Of a DNA stretch of 64,000 bases, positions 8,791 to 17,429 are shown piece after piece. This stretch comes from JALYUM01 sp036688685 (lineage in GTDB: Bacteria > Pseudomonadota > Gammaproteobacteria > Burkholderiales > Burkholderiaceae_D). Both the position numbers and the translations under genes were made by a program. The stretch is from assembly GCF_036688685.1 (NCBI RefSeq), contig NZ_JAQQPS010000008.1, forward strand, positions 168,248 to 232,247, given 5' to 3'. Within the stretch, counting starts at the first letter, position 1. The number at the start of each line of letters is the position of its first letter. Under the pieces are notes generated by a model that saw nothing but the letters and a program-made list of their open reading frames with translations, did no database searches and was not told the DNA's origin.

Positions 8791-8830
8791 GGTGCCGCTA
8801 TGCACGTGGTCATGCCTTGTGCCAGACTAC

Positions 8831-8873
8831 CCATGCCATGCCATGCCATGCCATGCACAGGCACAGGCACAGG
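8831..8873. repeat. Two adjacent short tandem repeats
   Basis: Five copies of a CCATG pentamer (8831-8855) are followed at once by three copies of a CACAGG hexamer (8856-8873), ten bases past the stop codon of the DUF4438 gene. Such tracts can change length by slippage; here they are intergenic. Confidence 0.9.
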
Positions 8874-8883
8874 CACCAAGCGA

Positions 8884-9903
8884 TTATTTCGCGCCCACGC
8901 GCGACCTGACCGGCGCAGCCATGCGTTGCTGCGTGCGCGCGCGGCCGTGGATGGGCAAGTAGCGCCGCGCCGGCCCGAGGTGGCGCAAGCCATATACCTC
9001 GGCCAGGTTGGCCTGCGCCCCATGCACAGGCCGCAACACCCTGGCCGGTCCCGTGAGCAAGGGCGCCAATCCAGGACCATGCCCAGCCACCGTGCTGTCG
9101 CCGTGGACGATGACGCCCACAGTCACGTGGCCGCGCCGGTAATGTCCACCGAACGCCATGTCGACGTCCACGACCGCGACCAGGTCGCCGAAGCGCAAAC
9201 TGTCGAGCCGGTAGCGCTGGCGCGTGCCGGGGTCGGATAACTGGATATCGTAGTCGCCACGGCACCCGGTATTTTTGCCAAGGCCCGAGCCCATCAGTGC
9301 ACCGGGCACCAGGTGCGTGACGGGCACCTGCAACTGTCCGCCATGTGCATGCAGTCCCCAGCGCTGCAGCAGGCCGGGCGACGCGTTGAGCACGGTGATA
9401 TCGGGATGGTCGGGCAGCGCCAGGCCGAGGCCATGGCTGACGATCTGGATGCGGTCGCCGATGCACAGGCGCCGCAGTATTCCCGGCGCAAAATCGACCA
9501 GCACATGGTTGATGCCGCCATGCTTGCCGGTGACGCGCCCGACGCTGCCCAGGCACGGGCCGCTGATGACGCGTGCACGGTTGCCAATACAGGCATAGGC
9601 AAGCAGCGCATTGTTGGGTCCGTCGCGCGGTCCCACCACCTCGCGGCCATTGTTGTGCAAGGCCACGCCAGGCTCGATGTGATCGCCCGCCAGGCCGACG
9701 CAGCGGTCGCCGATGCGGTGGTTCAGGACGATCCCGCCCGTGCCCGGCAAGATACGCGGCACGCCGTCGTTGCCGATGCGGTAAGGATTGGCCTGGCCGA
9801 TCGGATGGGCGATCTGGCCGGCCACCGCCACGATGGCGAGGTCGCCCAGGTTCATGCGCGGGCCGTGGCCCATCGGGTGCAGGCCGTTGGTGCTGGTGGA
9901 CAT
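8884..9903 (-). CDS. DUF4438 domain protein, last gene of the five-gene operon
   Basis: The 339-residue protein matches what I know of the DUF4438 family (N-terminal IG-like region and a small beta-barrel-like body). It is Gly- and His-rich with motifs such as NPYRIGNDGVPRI, GGIVLNHRIGDRC, GPRDGPNNALL and GDRIQIVSHGLGL. No signal peptide or membrane segment is visible. Function is unknown. The open frame extends much further upstream (to 10587) through the neighbouring gene; ATG 9903 is chosen because homology-like sequence begins there and the gap to the upstream stop is then only 14 bp. Tandem repeats follow its stop. Confidence 0.75.
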   Translation of the reverse strand: MSTSTNGLHPMGHGPRMNLGDLAIVAVAGQIAHPIGQANPYRIGNDGVPRILPGTGGIVLNHRIGDRCVGLAGDHIEPGVALHNNGREVVGPRDGPNNALLAYACIGNRARVISGPCLGSVGRVTGKHGGINHVLVDFAPGILRRLCIGDRIQIVSHGLGLALPDHPDITVLNASPGLLQRWGLHAHGGQLQVPVTHLVPGALMGSGLGKNTGCRGDYDIQLSDPGTRQRYRLDSLRFGDLVAVVDVDMAFGGHYRRGHVTVGVIVHGDSTVAGHGPGLAPLLTGPARVLRPVHGAQANLAEVYGLRHLGPARRYLPIHGRARTQQRMAAPVRSRVGAK

Positions 9904-9917
9904 GGCACGTATCCCGA

Positions 9918-11006
9918 TCAGGCGGCCATGGACTGCTTGCCCAGCACGCTGCGCAGTGCCGGCGTCACGCCCGGGAAGCCGCGTCCTTCCGGGGTGGTGC
10001 GGTAGGCGGCGATCCAGGCCTCGGCATGGGCGCCCATCGGGCGGATGACCGACTGGAACAGGACGGGATCGATGGACGTTTTGAAGTCGTTGTCGGCGAC
10101 GAATTGCAGGATGCGCCGGCCGCTCTCGGCCATCTTGGCGCGCTGCGAGAGGTCGGCGCCGCCGCCCAGGTGGCGGTTGACAACGGCCTCGACCACATCC
10201 CATTTTGTGTTGGCATCGAACGCCTTTTTGATGTCGGGTGTATCCAGCAGTTTGAGCACGGTACGCAAATAGTGCCCGGTTTCCATCGCCAGTGAAAAAA
10301 TATTGCCATACGTTGAACGGTCGAGCGCATAGGACAAGTCGAGGCCGAGGCGCTGCACCGTGGCGACACTGCCGAACGGACGCTGGTCGATCAATTGCCC
10401 GCCGCGAATCACTTCGCCGATCATGAGGTCGCGGAAGTATTGCGCCACGGCCACCATGAAGCCCACGAGCAGGCGCTGGAAGCCGGTGTTGATGATGGTG
10501 CCTGGCGGCGGCACGGCGTTGCCATAATTGAAGGCGCGACGGTAGGCCAGCATGCGGTCGCGCAGCTTGTAGCGCAGGGGTTGCCATTTTTCCAGCAGGT
10601 ACAAGCCGCGCGCACCGGGCCCGCGCTGGATCCGCATGGTGCCGGCCCGGAACATACGCAGCAGGACCTCTACAACCTGGAAGACCCGCATGCGTTCGTG
10701 CTGGTAGATGAAAAACAGCTCGGCGGCAGCATGCCCCTGGCTGGGATTTTTGGAATCGTCGAAATCGGGCTGGATGTGCGGGTACGAAATCTGGTCGAAC
10801 TCGACCGCGCCCCGGGCGCCCATGCCCAGCATGTCAATGAAGGCGTCGCCTGCGTTGCCGTCAGCGGCCTTGCCGAGCAGTTCAGCAAAGCGGTCTTCGA
10901 ATTGCTGTTCATAGGGTTGCCGCTCGGCTGGCGCCATGTCCGTGAGCTGCTCCTGCAGGAAGGTTTCCCACAGCCGCTGGATGGTTTCGGTGGTCTGGAA
11001 GGTCAT
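9918..11006 (-). CDS. Unrecognised 362-residue protein, operon gene 4
   Basis: I do not recognise this protein. It is mostly helical, soluble and moderately charged, with no signal peptide, membrane helix or catalytic motif I can name. Segments such as ELFFIYQHERMRVFQVVEVLLRMF and a Gly-rich NRHLGGGADLSQRAK stand out. A good ribosome site (GGAGA) precedes ATG 11006, and only 2 bp separate it from the stop of the upstream gene, so it is clearly co-transcribed with the rest of the cluster. Codon use and GC content match the neighbours. Confidence 0.75.
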   Translation of the reverse strand: MTFQTTETIQRLWETFLQEQLTDMAPAERQPYEQQFEDRFAELLGKAADGNAGDAFIDMLGMGARGAVEFDQISYPHIQPDFDDSKNPSQGHAAAELFFIYQHERMRVFQVVEVLLRMFRAGTMRIQRGPGARGLYLLEKWQPLRYKLRDRMLAYRRAFNYGNAVPPPGTIINTGFQRLLVGFMVAVAQYFRDLMIGEVIRGGQLIDQRPFGSVATVQRLGLDLSYALDRSTYGNIFSLAMETGHYLRTVLKLLDTPDIKKAFDANTKWDVVEAVVNRHLGGGADLSQRAKMAESGRRILQFVADNDFKTSIDPVLFQSVIRPMGAHAEAWIAAYRTTPEGRGFPGVTPALRSVLGKQSMAA

Positions 11007-11008
11007 CG

Positions 11009-12904
11009 CTATTCTCCGGCAGGATGAGGTGGATGGTCAGCCGCTTGACTGGCCGATGCCTTTTTTTTGCCCTGCGCATAACCGTTTCCTGGCGGTGGCG
11101 TGCCGCCGTTCGGCAGGCGTCTCTCCAGCACGTCGCGGATATTGTTGAGCGCATTTTCGACGGTGCTTGGCACGACAGGCACCGCTTCGACGAGTTCGGC
11201 CGGTTTGCTGCCCACCAGCGCCAGCGCGGCGTTGTACACGTCGGTCAGGATGTCGATAAAGATGGACAAGAGGCGGGTCGTGGACATTTGTCCGACCACC
11301 TCGAACAGCTTCTGGTCAGCCTGTTGCAGCAACTGGATTTCCTGGACCAGCATGGCAACGTTCCAGGGATGTTCGTCGTGCGGACCATGCGGTTTGTGGT
11401 CAAACGCGGCTTCATACGTGTTCACGCTAGCGTTGTCCCAGAAACCGCTGAAACCGTTTGCGGTCGTCGACAAGGCCAACGGCGGGCGCAGCAGGCAGGC
11501 CGCCTCGCCCAGCAGGCGGATCAGTTCTTGCGCGGGTGGATTGCCGTCGTTGAGGTAATCCCTGGCCGCCTGCAGCACGAAGCTGTAGGCGGAGGCCCGG
11601 GCTTCGGGAATGCCAAGGTCCTTCGCGCCGATGCAATACAGATCGATTGCGCGATCGATGGAATACAGCATCTGGTCGCCGAGCATCTGTGCCTCGGGCT
11701 GGCCGGTGAGGCCGTCGCATTCAAAGGCGATGGCGCCGCGGATGATCACGAGTTGCATCAGGCGGCTGTCGGCCTTGCCGGCTTGCGCAGAGCCGTACAG
11801 GCCGTAGAACAGCACCGCTGGCCGGGCCACGCGCAGCAGGCGTGCGCCGCCGGCCGGCGCGAAACCGTCGACGAAGGCCAGCAGCGCGTCCTGGAACGCC
11901 ACCAGCGGCGGCGCCGGTGGGGTGATCACGCTGACCGTCAACTGTACGAAGCGTTTGAACCGGTTCAGGTGGCCCCAGGCCGTCGCGCCCAGGGCGCGCA
12001 AGCCCGACGCCGCACCGTTGCCGGCCAGCTGGATCAGCTCATCCATGACACGGGCAAGTTCATTTTCCATCAGCAGCGCACGCAGTTCGCCATGGCCTTG
12101 CGCTTCGAACATCAGGAACAACTGGCGATACGCATCGATGCCGCGCGACCAGTCGTTTGGCGCGAATGCTTCCTGCGCCGCACCGGTGAGGTTGCGCAGC
12201 GCGTTAAGCGCCACGTCGCGCCGCGTCTGCAGATCGGAAAACGGCGACTGCAACAGGTAACGCCCGCCCGCCATGCCGGTATTGGCAAGCGCTTCGCCCA
12301 TCAAGACGAGGATGAGCGCCGAGATTTCGTCGAGGCTCTGGCCGAGATTGCGGTATTCGGCGCTGAGCGACGGCGTGAGCGCGCCCAGCATGCGCGCGCC
12401 GCGCGCATAGTCACCCAGCTGGCGCCGCATCGCAAAGGCGATGTCGCGGCTGCGCGTATCCATGCCGCGCCGGGCCGTGTCGAGTCCTTGCATGATGGCT
12501 GAATTGATGGCCTGGGTCCAGCCTTCGAGTTCCGGCGTGATGTCCTTGGTGAGGTTGCTGCTCGTTAAGGTGCGCAAATCCCTGGCGACGTCGTCGCTTG
12601 CCTGCGCCAGGTCGAGGCTGGTGGCGCCTTCCTGCACCGGCAGCGCCGTGCTGGCCGGCTGCGCCGGCAGGTAGGGCAAGCCTTGCGCTTCCTGGGCCAT
12701 GGCGCGGGCGCGTGGGTCGTCGCGGTAACGGTTCATGAGCGCCTGCGCCACCTCGGCTGCGTCGTTCGGGTCGCCAACTTTCAGTTCGCGCCGGATCAGG
12801 TTGTCGAGCGCGGCGCGGGCGCCGCCAATGCTGCGTCCGCCGACGCTGCGGAAGGTGGGCCCGGTGGAACCGGCAGGCGCAGCGGGAATGAGTGAATTGG
12901 GCAT
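11009..12904 (-). CDS. Unrecognised 631-residue protein, operon gene 3
   Basis: I do not recognise this large, largely helical protein. The first ~100 residues are Ala/Pro/Gly-rich and low in order. The middle contains long amphipathic helices, including a more hydrophobic stretch near QLTVSVITPPAPPLVAF. The tail is Pro- and Lys-rich (KKKASASQ). No signal peptide or enzyme motif is seen. ATG 12904 (MPNSLIP) is chosen; the frame is open to 13336, but that part is an Arg/Pro-rich shadow of the upstream gene. It lies 32 bp after operon gene 2 and 2 bp before gene 4. Confidence 0.72.
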   Translation of the reverse strand: MPNSLIPAAPAGSTGPTFRSVGGRSIGGARAALDNLIRRELKVGDPNDAAEVAQALMNRYRDDPRARAMAQEAQGLPYLPAQPASTALPVQEGATSLDLAQASDDVARDLRTLTSSNLTKDITPELEGWTQAINSAIMQGLDTARRGMDTRSRDIAFAMRRQLGDYARGARMLGALTPSLSAEYRNLGQSLDEISALILVLMGEALANTGMAGGRYLLQSPFSDLQTRRDVALNALRNLTGAAQEAFAPNDWSRGIDAYRQLFLMFEAQGHGELRALLMENELARVMDELIQLAGNGAASGLRALGATAWGHLNRFKRFVQLTVSVITPPAPPLVAFQDALLAFVDGFAPAGGARLLRVARPAVLFYGLYGSAQAGKADSRLMQLVIIRGAIAFECDGLTGQPEAQMLGDQMLYSIDRAIDLYCIGAKDLGIPEARASAYSFVLQAARDYLNDGNPPAQELIRLLGEAACLLRPPLALSTTANGFSGFWDNASVNTYEAAFDHKPHGPHDEHPWNVAMLVQEIQLLQQADQKLFEVVGQMSTTRLLSIFIDILTDVYNAALALVGSKPAELVEAVPVVPSTVENALNNIRDVLERRLPNGGTPPPGNGYAQGKKKASASQAADHPPHPAGE

Positions 12905-12936
12905 GATGGTCCTTGTGTCTGGATTGGACTGTCGGT

Positions 12937-14244
12937 TCAGTGAAAAAGTGCCGCAGGTGCGGGGCGGGCGGGGCGGGCGGGGAGGGCGCGTGGGTCGGGC
13001 GCGGCCAGTTCGGTCATCATGCCGACCAGCTGGCGCGACAGCGCCCGGGGCGCGATTTTTCCCGACGCCAGCGCGTAAGCACCCGCACTGACCAGGAAGC
13101 GCGGCGGCAATTGCACGCGCTCGGCCTGCCCCTGCATCAGCAAACGGGCACCGGCGATGATGGCCTCGTGGTCGGCGGCGTGAAACGGGATCACGTCCAC
13201 CAGTGCCCGCTGCGCCAGGTTGCGCCGGGTCTGGAACGCGATCTCGTCGACCACCTGGGCAATGACGCGCTCGGGTTTGTCGAGCAAGGCGACCGGCAGC
13301 CGGTGTCCGCGCGCCGGGTTGTAGAGCGTGCGCCACACCCGCGCCAGGCGCGTCGCATTCTCGGCGAAGCCAAGCCGGCGCAGCATTTCGGCGAGCATCA
13401 GCACACGCAGATAGCCGGTCGGGTGGGCGCTGCCTGGCCGGTAGGTGAGCACGCGCGGTGCCGGATGCAGCAGGAATTCGGCCATGCCCCAGGCCGCCGC
13501 CGGCCCGCCGAGCAAGATTGCGGCCAGGTCGGCAAAGATTTCTTTGTGCCAGCGTCCGTAGACACTGGCCAGCACCGGCCTGGCGTGCGCACCGAGAATG
13601 CGCTGTACCACGGCTTGCCGGTTTTCTTGCCAGACGCCGAGGTCAGCTTGCAGGTTGTGAGCGACTTCATGCAGGAAGACGGCTTGCCAGGGATGGTCGC
13701 GGTCCCAGGGAATGCGGATCAGTGGAAACGGGTTCGGTTCGCCCAGCAGGCGGTTGAGTGTGACGCCGCGCCGCATGGTTGCCGGCGAGTAGCCGTGTTC
13801 CATGTAACAAAAGGGCTTGATGAGGCGTGCGTCGAACATGTTTGGGTCGGCTTGCCGGACGGCGGCATAGCAGTCGATGGCGATGGAATCGTGCGCCGCC
13901 AGCACCGGGGCGAAGCTGGAGCCGCGTTGCGCAAAGACTTCAAAAAACAGGCCGAAGGCCCGGCGCGCGCGGTCGATTTCGCGCTCGACCAGGGCCACGT
14001 CGACCAGCGCGCGTTGCAGCGGCGCGCGCGCCCAGGTGCCGGCCAGGCGGACGAAGCGACGCTCGATGTTGGCGTCGATTGCGCCCAGGCGCCGGTTGGC
14101 GGCGGCGAAGTGGGTGGGCGAAGGCGCGTAGCGCATATCCTGCGCACGCAGTCCGATGGTGCGCGGCGTGATGCGGACCAGGCGCCGCATCCGCGCCGCG
14201 AGACCGCGGATACGTACCTGGATGAACCTGCGCGCGAGCTGCAT
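12937..14244 (-). CDS. Putative HExxH zinc metallopeptidase, operon gene 2
   Basis: The 435-residue protein carries a canonical zinc-protease helix, HEVAHN, at residues 192-197, with a further conserved-looking WHKEIFAD segment (E235, D239) that could supply the third metal ligand. The N-terminus is Arg-rich and basic rather than a signal peptide; the C-terminus is a Pro/Ala tail. I cannot assign it to a named peptidase family. It might be an active protease processing a cluster partner or a structural relative. It follows operon gene 1 by 14 bp. Catalytic activity is inferred only from the motif. Confidence 0.72.
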   Translation of the reverse strand: MQLARRFIQVRIRGLAARMRRLVRITPRTIGLRAQDMRYAPSPTHFAAANRRLGAIDANIERRFVRLAGTWARAPLQRALVDVALVEREIDRARRAFGLFFEVFAQRGSSFAPVLAAHDSIAIDCYAAVRQADPNMFDARLIKPFCYMEHGYSPATMRRGVTLNRLLGEPNPFPLIRIPWDRDHPWQAVFLHEVAHNLQADLGVWQENRQAVVQRILGAHARPVLASVYGRWHKEIFADLAAILLGGPAAAWGMAEFLLHPAPRVLTYRPGSAHPTGYLRVLMLAEMLRRLGFAENATRLARVWRTLYNPARGHRLPVALLDKPERVIAQVVDEIAFQTRRNLAQRALVDVIPFHAADHEAIIAGARLLMQGQAERVQLPPRFLVSAGAYALASGKIAPRALSRQLVGMMTELAAPDPRALPARPARPAPAALFH

Positions 14245-14258
14245 GGCGGCACCCGCAT

Positions 14259-15221
14259 TTAGCGGTTGCTGATGATGATCGTCACAGTCCCCGCACCACG
14301 CAGGACGATGCGGCGCGTTCCCGGCCCGGCGTACGGATACGCGCCAGCGCGGGAGGTGGCGCCGCGCCGGCCGGCCGTGGTCAGCGGTCGTGCCAGCCGT
14401 TGCAGCGCGTTCGGTGTTTGTGCCACTCGCTGCACGGCGCGGCGTACGGCGCGCGGCACGCCGCGCTGGGGCATCTGGCGTGCGCGTACGGCACGCTGGG
14501 CCGTTTGCAGGATACGGGCGGTTGCCCGCGCCGCCGGCGCGCCTTGCTGGCGCACCAGTGCACGCGTGGCCTGGGTGACCCCGCGCACCAGCTGGCGCCG
14601 CGCCGCCACCGGCATGCGCGCGACCTGCGGCATTGTGCGCCGCAGCGTCATGCCGGCAATGAGGGGCGCAGCGGCGTCGATCGCGTCGTCGTCATATTCG
14701 TCGACCAATTGATCGATGGCCTCGAATTCATCGGCGCCATCGGCCAGCAAGCGTCCTGCAACCGACGCGATACGGCTCAGTGCCTGGGCCTGCGGCAAGG
14801 GAATGTGGCGCAGGATCGGGGCCGCCACGCGCGCGACCTGGCCGACGCGCCGGCCCACTGCCTGGGCGCCGCGCGCAATGCGGCGCAGGCGACGCATGAA
14901 TTCGTCGGCGTCGTCTTCTTCGAGCGCATCGGCCACGGCATCCTCGAAGGACAGGGCGTCGGATTCGCCGGAAGCGGCATCGACGTCGTCAAAGCCGGCA
15001 AACAGGTCGTCGTAGGCATCGTCGGCGGTGTCGTCGAAGTCGTCGGCGGCGTACGCGCGGGCCTCCGGCCTGCCGCCGCCGGCGCTGAACTCATCGGCCT
15101 CGTCGCCGGCGTCCCACTGATCGGCGCCATCCTCGCCCGCGTCGAACCCGGACTGGGCCGGACCCTCGCCACCGTCGGACAACATGTCTTTCATCATGTC
15201 TGCTTCAAAACGATCACTCAT
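14259..15221 (-). CDS. Bipartite acidic-head/Arg-rich-tail protein, operon gene 1
   Basis: The 320-residue protein is strikingly two-part. About the first 105 residues are very acidic (Asp/Glu/Gly/Ala, with motifs such as DDFDDTADDAYDDLFAGFDD), and the remainder is helical and extremely Arg-rich (RRLRRIARGAQAVGRRVGQ and many RR pairs). It ends in a small strand-like tail (RRIVLRGAGTVTIIISNR). No signal peptide is present. I do not recognise a function. Ribosome site GGGAGA precedes ATG 15221. It is first in the operon and so probably made in highest amount. The charge split suggests self-association or binding to a nucleic acid or an acidic surface; this is inference. Confidence 0.72.
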   Translation of the reverse strand: MSDRFEADMMKDMLSDGGEGPAQSGFDAGEDGADQWDAGDEADEFSAGGGRPEARAYAADDFDDTADDAYDDLFAGFDDVDAASGESDALSFEDAVADALEEDDADEFMRRLRRIARGAQAVGRRVGQVARVAAPILRHIPLPQAQALSRIASVAGRLLADGADEFEAIDQLVDEYDDDAIDAAAPLIAGMTLRRTMPQVARMPVAARRQLVRGVTQATRALVRQQGAPAARATARILQTAQRAVRARQMPQRGVPRAVRRAVQRVAQTPNALQRLARPLTTAGRRGATSRAGAYPYAGPGTRRIVLRGAGTVTIIISNR

Positions 15222-15690
15222 GCGATTCTCCCGATAGTGTCAAACGTGCGATTGCCGCACAGACCGTGCCGCCACGAAAAGTGCGGTACTTGGGCGTTCC
15301 GGCGTCTTGCGCTGCGTCGCTCTGTGTTTGAATATATCGAGTCGAAATGAAGCGTGTTTGATATCGGTCTATCAAAAGTCGGCACTAAATTCCGGGTTTT
15401 GGTGTCGTGCGGCGCTTTCACGCCATATCGGCACCTACCTGTTTGGTAGCGGCCACGCGGACCACCGAAGTGAGCAGACTAACAACAGGTCTTCAAGCTT
15501 GGTATTGACAGTGGGTAGGATTGATCGCATTCTTGATCACAAGTGCGTCTGCATTTCGCATCGTGTCCACGCAGCCTGGGCCGGTGCGCGACATTTTTCA
15601 CCCTTTCTCCTCGCTCTATCGATGCCTCGCTGCCGTCAGGCGAGTTGGCCCTGCGCGGTGCCTGTTTTCATGATCTGAACTGGAACGTCG
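15222..15690. promoter_or_regulatory. Divergent intergenic region between the operon and the chemoreceptor gene
   Basis: This 469-bp gap must hold the promoter of the minus-strand five-gene operon and that of the plus-strand chemoreceptor gene. It is more AT-rich than its surroundings around 15330-15390. I found no convincing consensus promoter, hairpin or conserved small gene. Confidence 0.4.
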
Positions 15691-17304
15691 ATGCAAGTGG
15701 GACACTGGAAGATTGCCACCAAATTGATGGTGGGTTTTGGGTTCGTGATCGTGCTGTTGTTATGTGTCGTGGGGGTCGGACTGAACCGCCTTGGCACTGT
15801 GGGTGGATTAACCCAGAAAGTCATCGAGACCGATTGGGCCAAGGCAGAAGCGGCGGCCAGCATCGCTGCGACCACGCGTGCCAATGCTGCGCTGACGATG
15901 CAGTTGTTCATCGCCAGTGACGCGAGCGCGCGGGCGGCGATCCTGGCCCAGGTGGAATCGAACAAGAAGACGATCAGCACGGCACTCGAGACGCTCCAGA
16001 AACTCGTCGCCCTGCCCGAGGGCAAGCGCATGCTTGCGACAATCCTGGAACGGCGCAAGGCCTATGTCCAGTCGTTCACGCGGGTTGCCAAGCTGATCGG
16101 CGAGGAGCGGCGCGACGATGCCGTCGCGCTGGTGCACCGGGAAACCCTGCCCGCGCTGGAGCAACTCCAGGCGTCAATCAGCGAACTGAACGTGTTGCAA
16201 ACGACCGTGGCGCATCGCAGCGGCGCGGAGGTGCTGGACAACATCGGCATGGCGCGCATGCTCATGCTGGCGCTGGGCGGCGCGGCGCTGTTGGCCGGGA
16301 TCGCGTCTGCCTGGATGGCCAGCCGTGCGATCACGGTACCGATCCAGCGTGCCATCGATCTGGCCGAGCAGGTGGCCGCTGGCGACTTGAGCGGCCATGT
16401 CGACGTCGACTCGAAGGATGAAATTGGCCAGTTGCTCACCGCCTTGAACAGCATGACGGCGAGCCTGGCGCAGATCGTCGGCCAGGTGCGCACAGGTACC
16501 GGCGTGATCGCGACTGCCTCCAGCCAGATTGCGGCCGGCAATATGGACCTGTCGTCCCGCACCGAAGAACAAGCCAGTGCACTGGAGGAAACCGCATCCT
16601 CGATGGAGGAAATGAGCGCCACGGTGAAGGAAAACGTCCAGCATCTACGCGACGCGTCGGCACATTCCGCGCAGGCTTCCGGGATGGCCGAACGCGGAGG
16701 CGAACTGGTCCGGGAAGTGGTGCGCACGATGGGGGCGATCAATGGTTCCTCGCGCAGGATCGTCGACATCATCGGCGTCATCGATGGCATTGCGTTCCAG
16801 ACGAATATTCTGGCCCTGAATGCTGCCGTGGAAGCAGCCCGGGCCGGGGAGCAGGGGCGCGGCTTCGCCGTGGTGGCGTCGGAAGTGCGTAACCTGGCCC
16901 AGCGCTCGGCGCAGGCTGCGCGTGAAATCAAGCAGCTGATCGAAAGCTCGGTCGGCGACGTGGCCGAGGGATCCCGGCTGGTAGGTCAGGCGGGCGGCAC
17001 GATGGAGCAACTGGTTGACAGCGTGCGCAAGGTCGCCGTGATCGTGGGCCAGATTAATGCGGCAAACCTTGAACAGAGCATCGGCCTCGAGCAGATCAAT
17101 CTTGCCATCACTGCGATGGACCTGGTGACGCAGCAAAATGCCGCCATGGTCGAAGAGGCGGCGTCCGCTGCCAGCGAGATGAGCGCTCAGGCCATTCATC
17201 TCGAAGGTGTTGTCGCCCATTTCACATTGGATGCAGCGGTCGCGCCGGTGCCGCAGCGCGCAAGGCCGGCGCTGGCATTCACGCCCGGGCACAGATTGCA
17301 CTGA
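15691..17304 (+). CDS. Methyl-accepting chemotaxis protein
   Basis: The 537-residue chemoreceptor has TM1 at about residues 12-31, a periplasmic four-helix-bundle sensor (32-186), TM2 (187-210), a HAMP domain (211-263) and a cytoplasmic signalling domain. The receptor tip is textbook (DGIAFQTNILALNAAVEAAR...GRGFAVVASEVRNLA, about 364-400), so it should bind CheW and CheA. The C-terminus ends RLH and lacks an NWETF-type CheR-docking pentapeptide. The ligand is unknown. It is transcribed away from the five-gene operon, and a decayed relative lies on the far side of that operon at 8585. Confidence 0.95.
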   Translation: MQVGHWKIATKLMVGFGFVIVLLLCVVGVGLNRLGTVGGLTQKVIETDWAKAEAAASIAATTRANAALTMQLFIASDASARAAILAQVESNKKTISTALETLQKLVALPEGKRMLATILERRKAYVQSFTRVAKLIGEERRDDAVALVHRETLPALEQLQASISELNVLQTTVAHRSGAEVLDNIGMARMLMLALGGAALLAGIASAWMASRAITVPIQRAIDLAEQVAAGDLSGHVDVDSKDEIGQLLTALNSMTASLAQIVGQVRTGTGVIATASSQIAAGNMDLSSRTEEQASALEETASSMEEMSATVKENVQHLRDASAHSAQASGMAERGGELVREVVRTMGAINGSSRRIVDIIGVIDGIAFQTNILALNAAVEAARAGEQGRGFAVVASEVRNLAQRSAQAAREIKQLIESSVGDVAEGSRLVGQAGGTMEQLVDSVRKVAVIVGQINAANLEQSIGLEQINLAITAMDLVTQQNAAMVEEAASAASEMSAQAIHLEGVVAHFTLDAAVAPVPQRARPALAFTPGHRLH

Positions 17305-17429
17305 CCGCAAGCGACGGGCCGCGTGTGTGGTTGACCTGTCGTATTGGCGCACGGACAGCCCAAATAGGTGTTTGCAAACAATAGTGGACTTTATAATGGC
17401 AAGTTCCTATCTTCACTGTCACCCTTCCG

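Noticed and set aside
8831..8873. CRISPR-like repeats
   Set aside because: Units are 5-6 bases in direct contact without spacers.
9904..10587. Long extension of the DUF4438 frame
   Set aside because: It overlaps the well-supported 362-residue gene in another frame and is a low-complexity Arg/Pro/His shadow.
12905..13336. Extension of the 631-residue protein
   Set aside because: Arg/Pro-rich shadow of the metallopeptidase gene; true start is 12904.
15307..15678. Possible small gene in the gap before the chemoreceptor
   Set aside because: No ribosome site, no recognisable motif, composition not coding-like.
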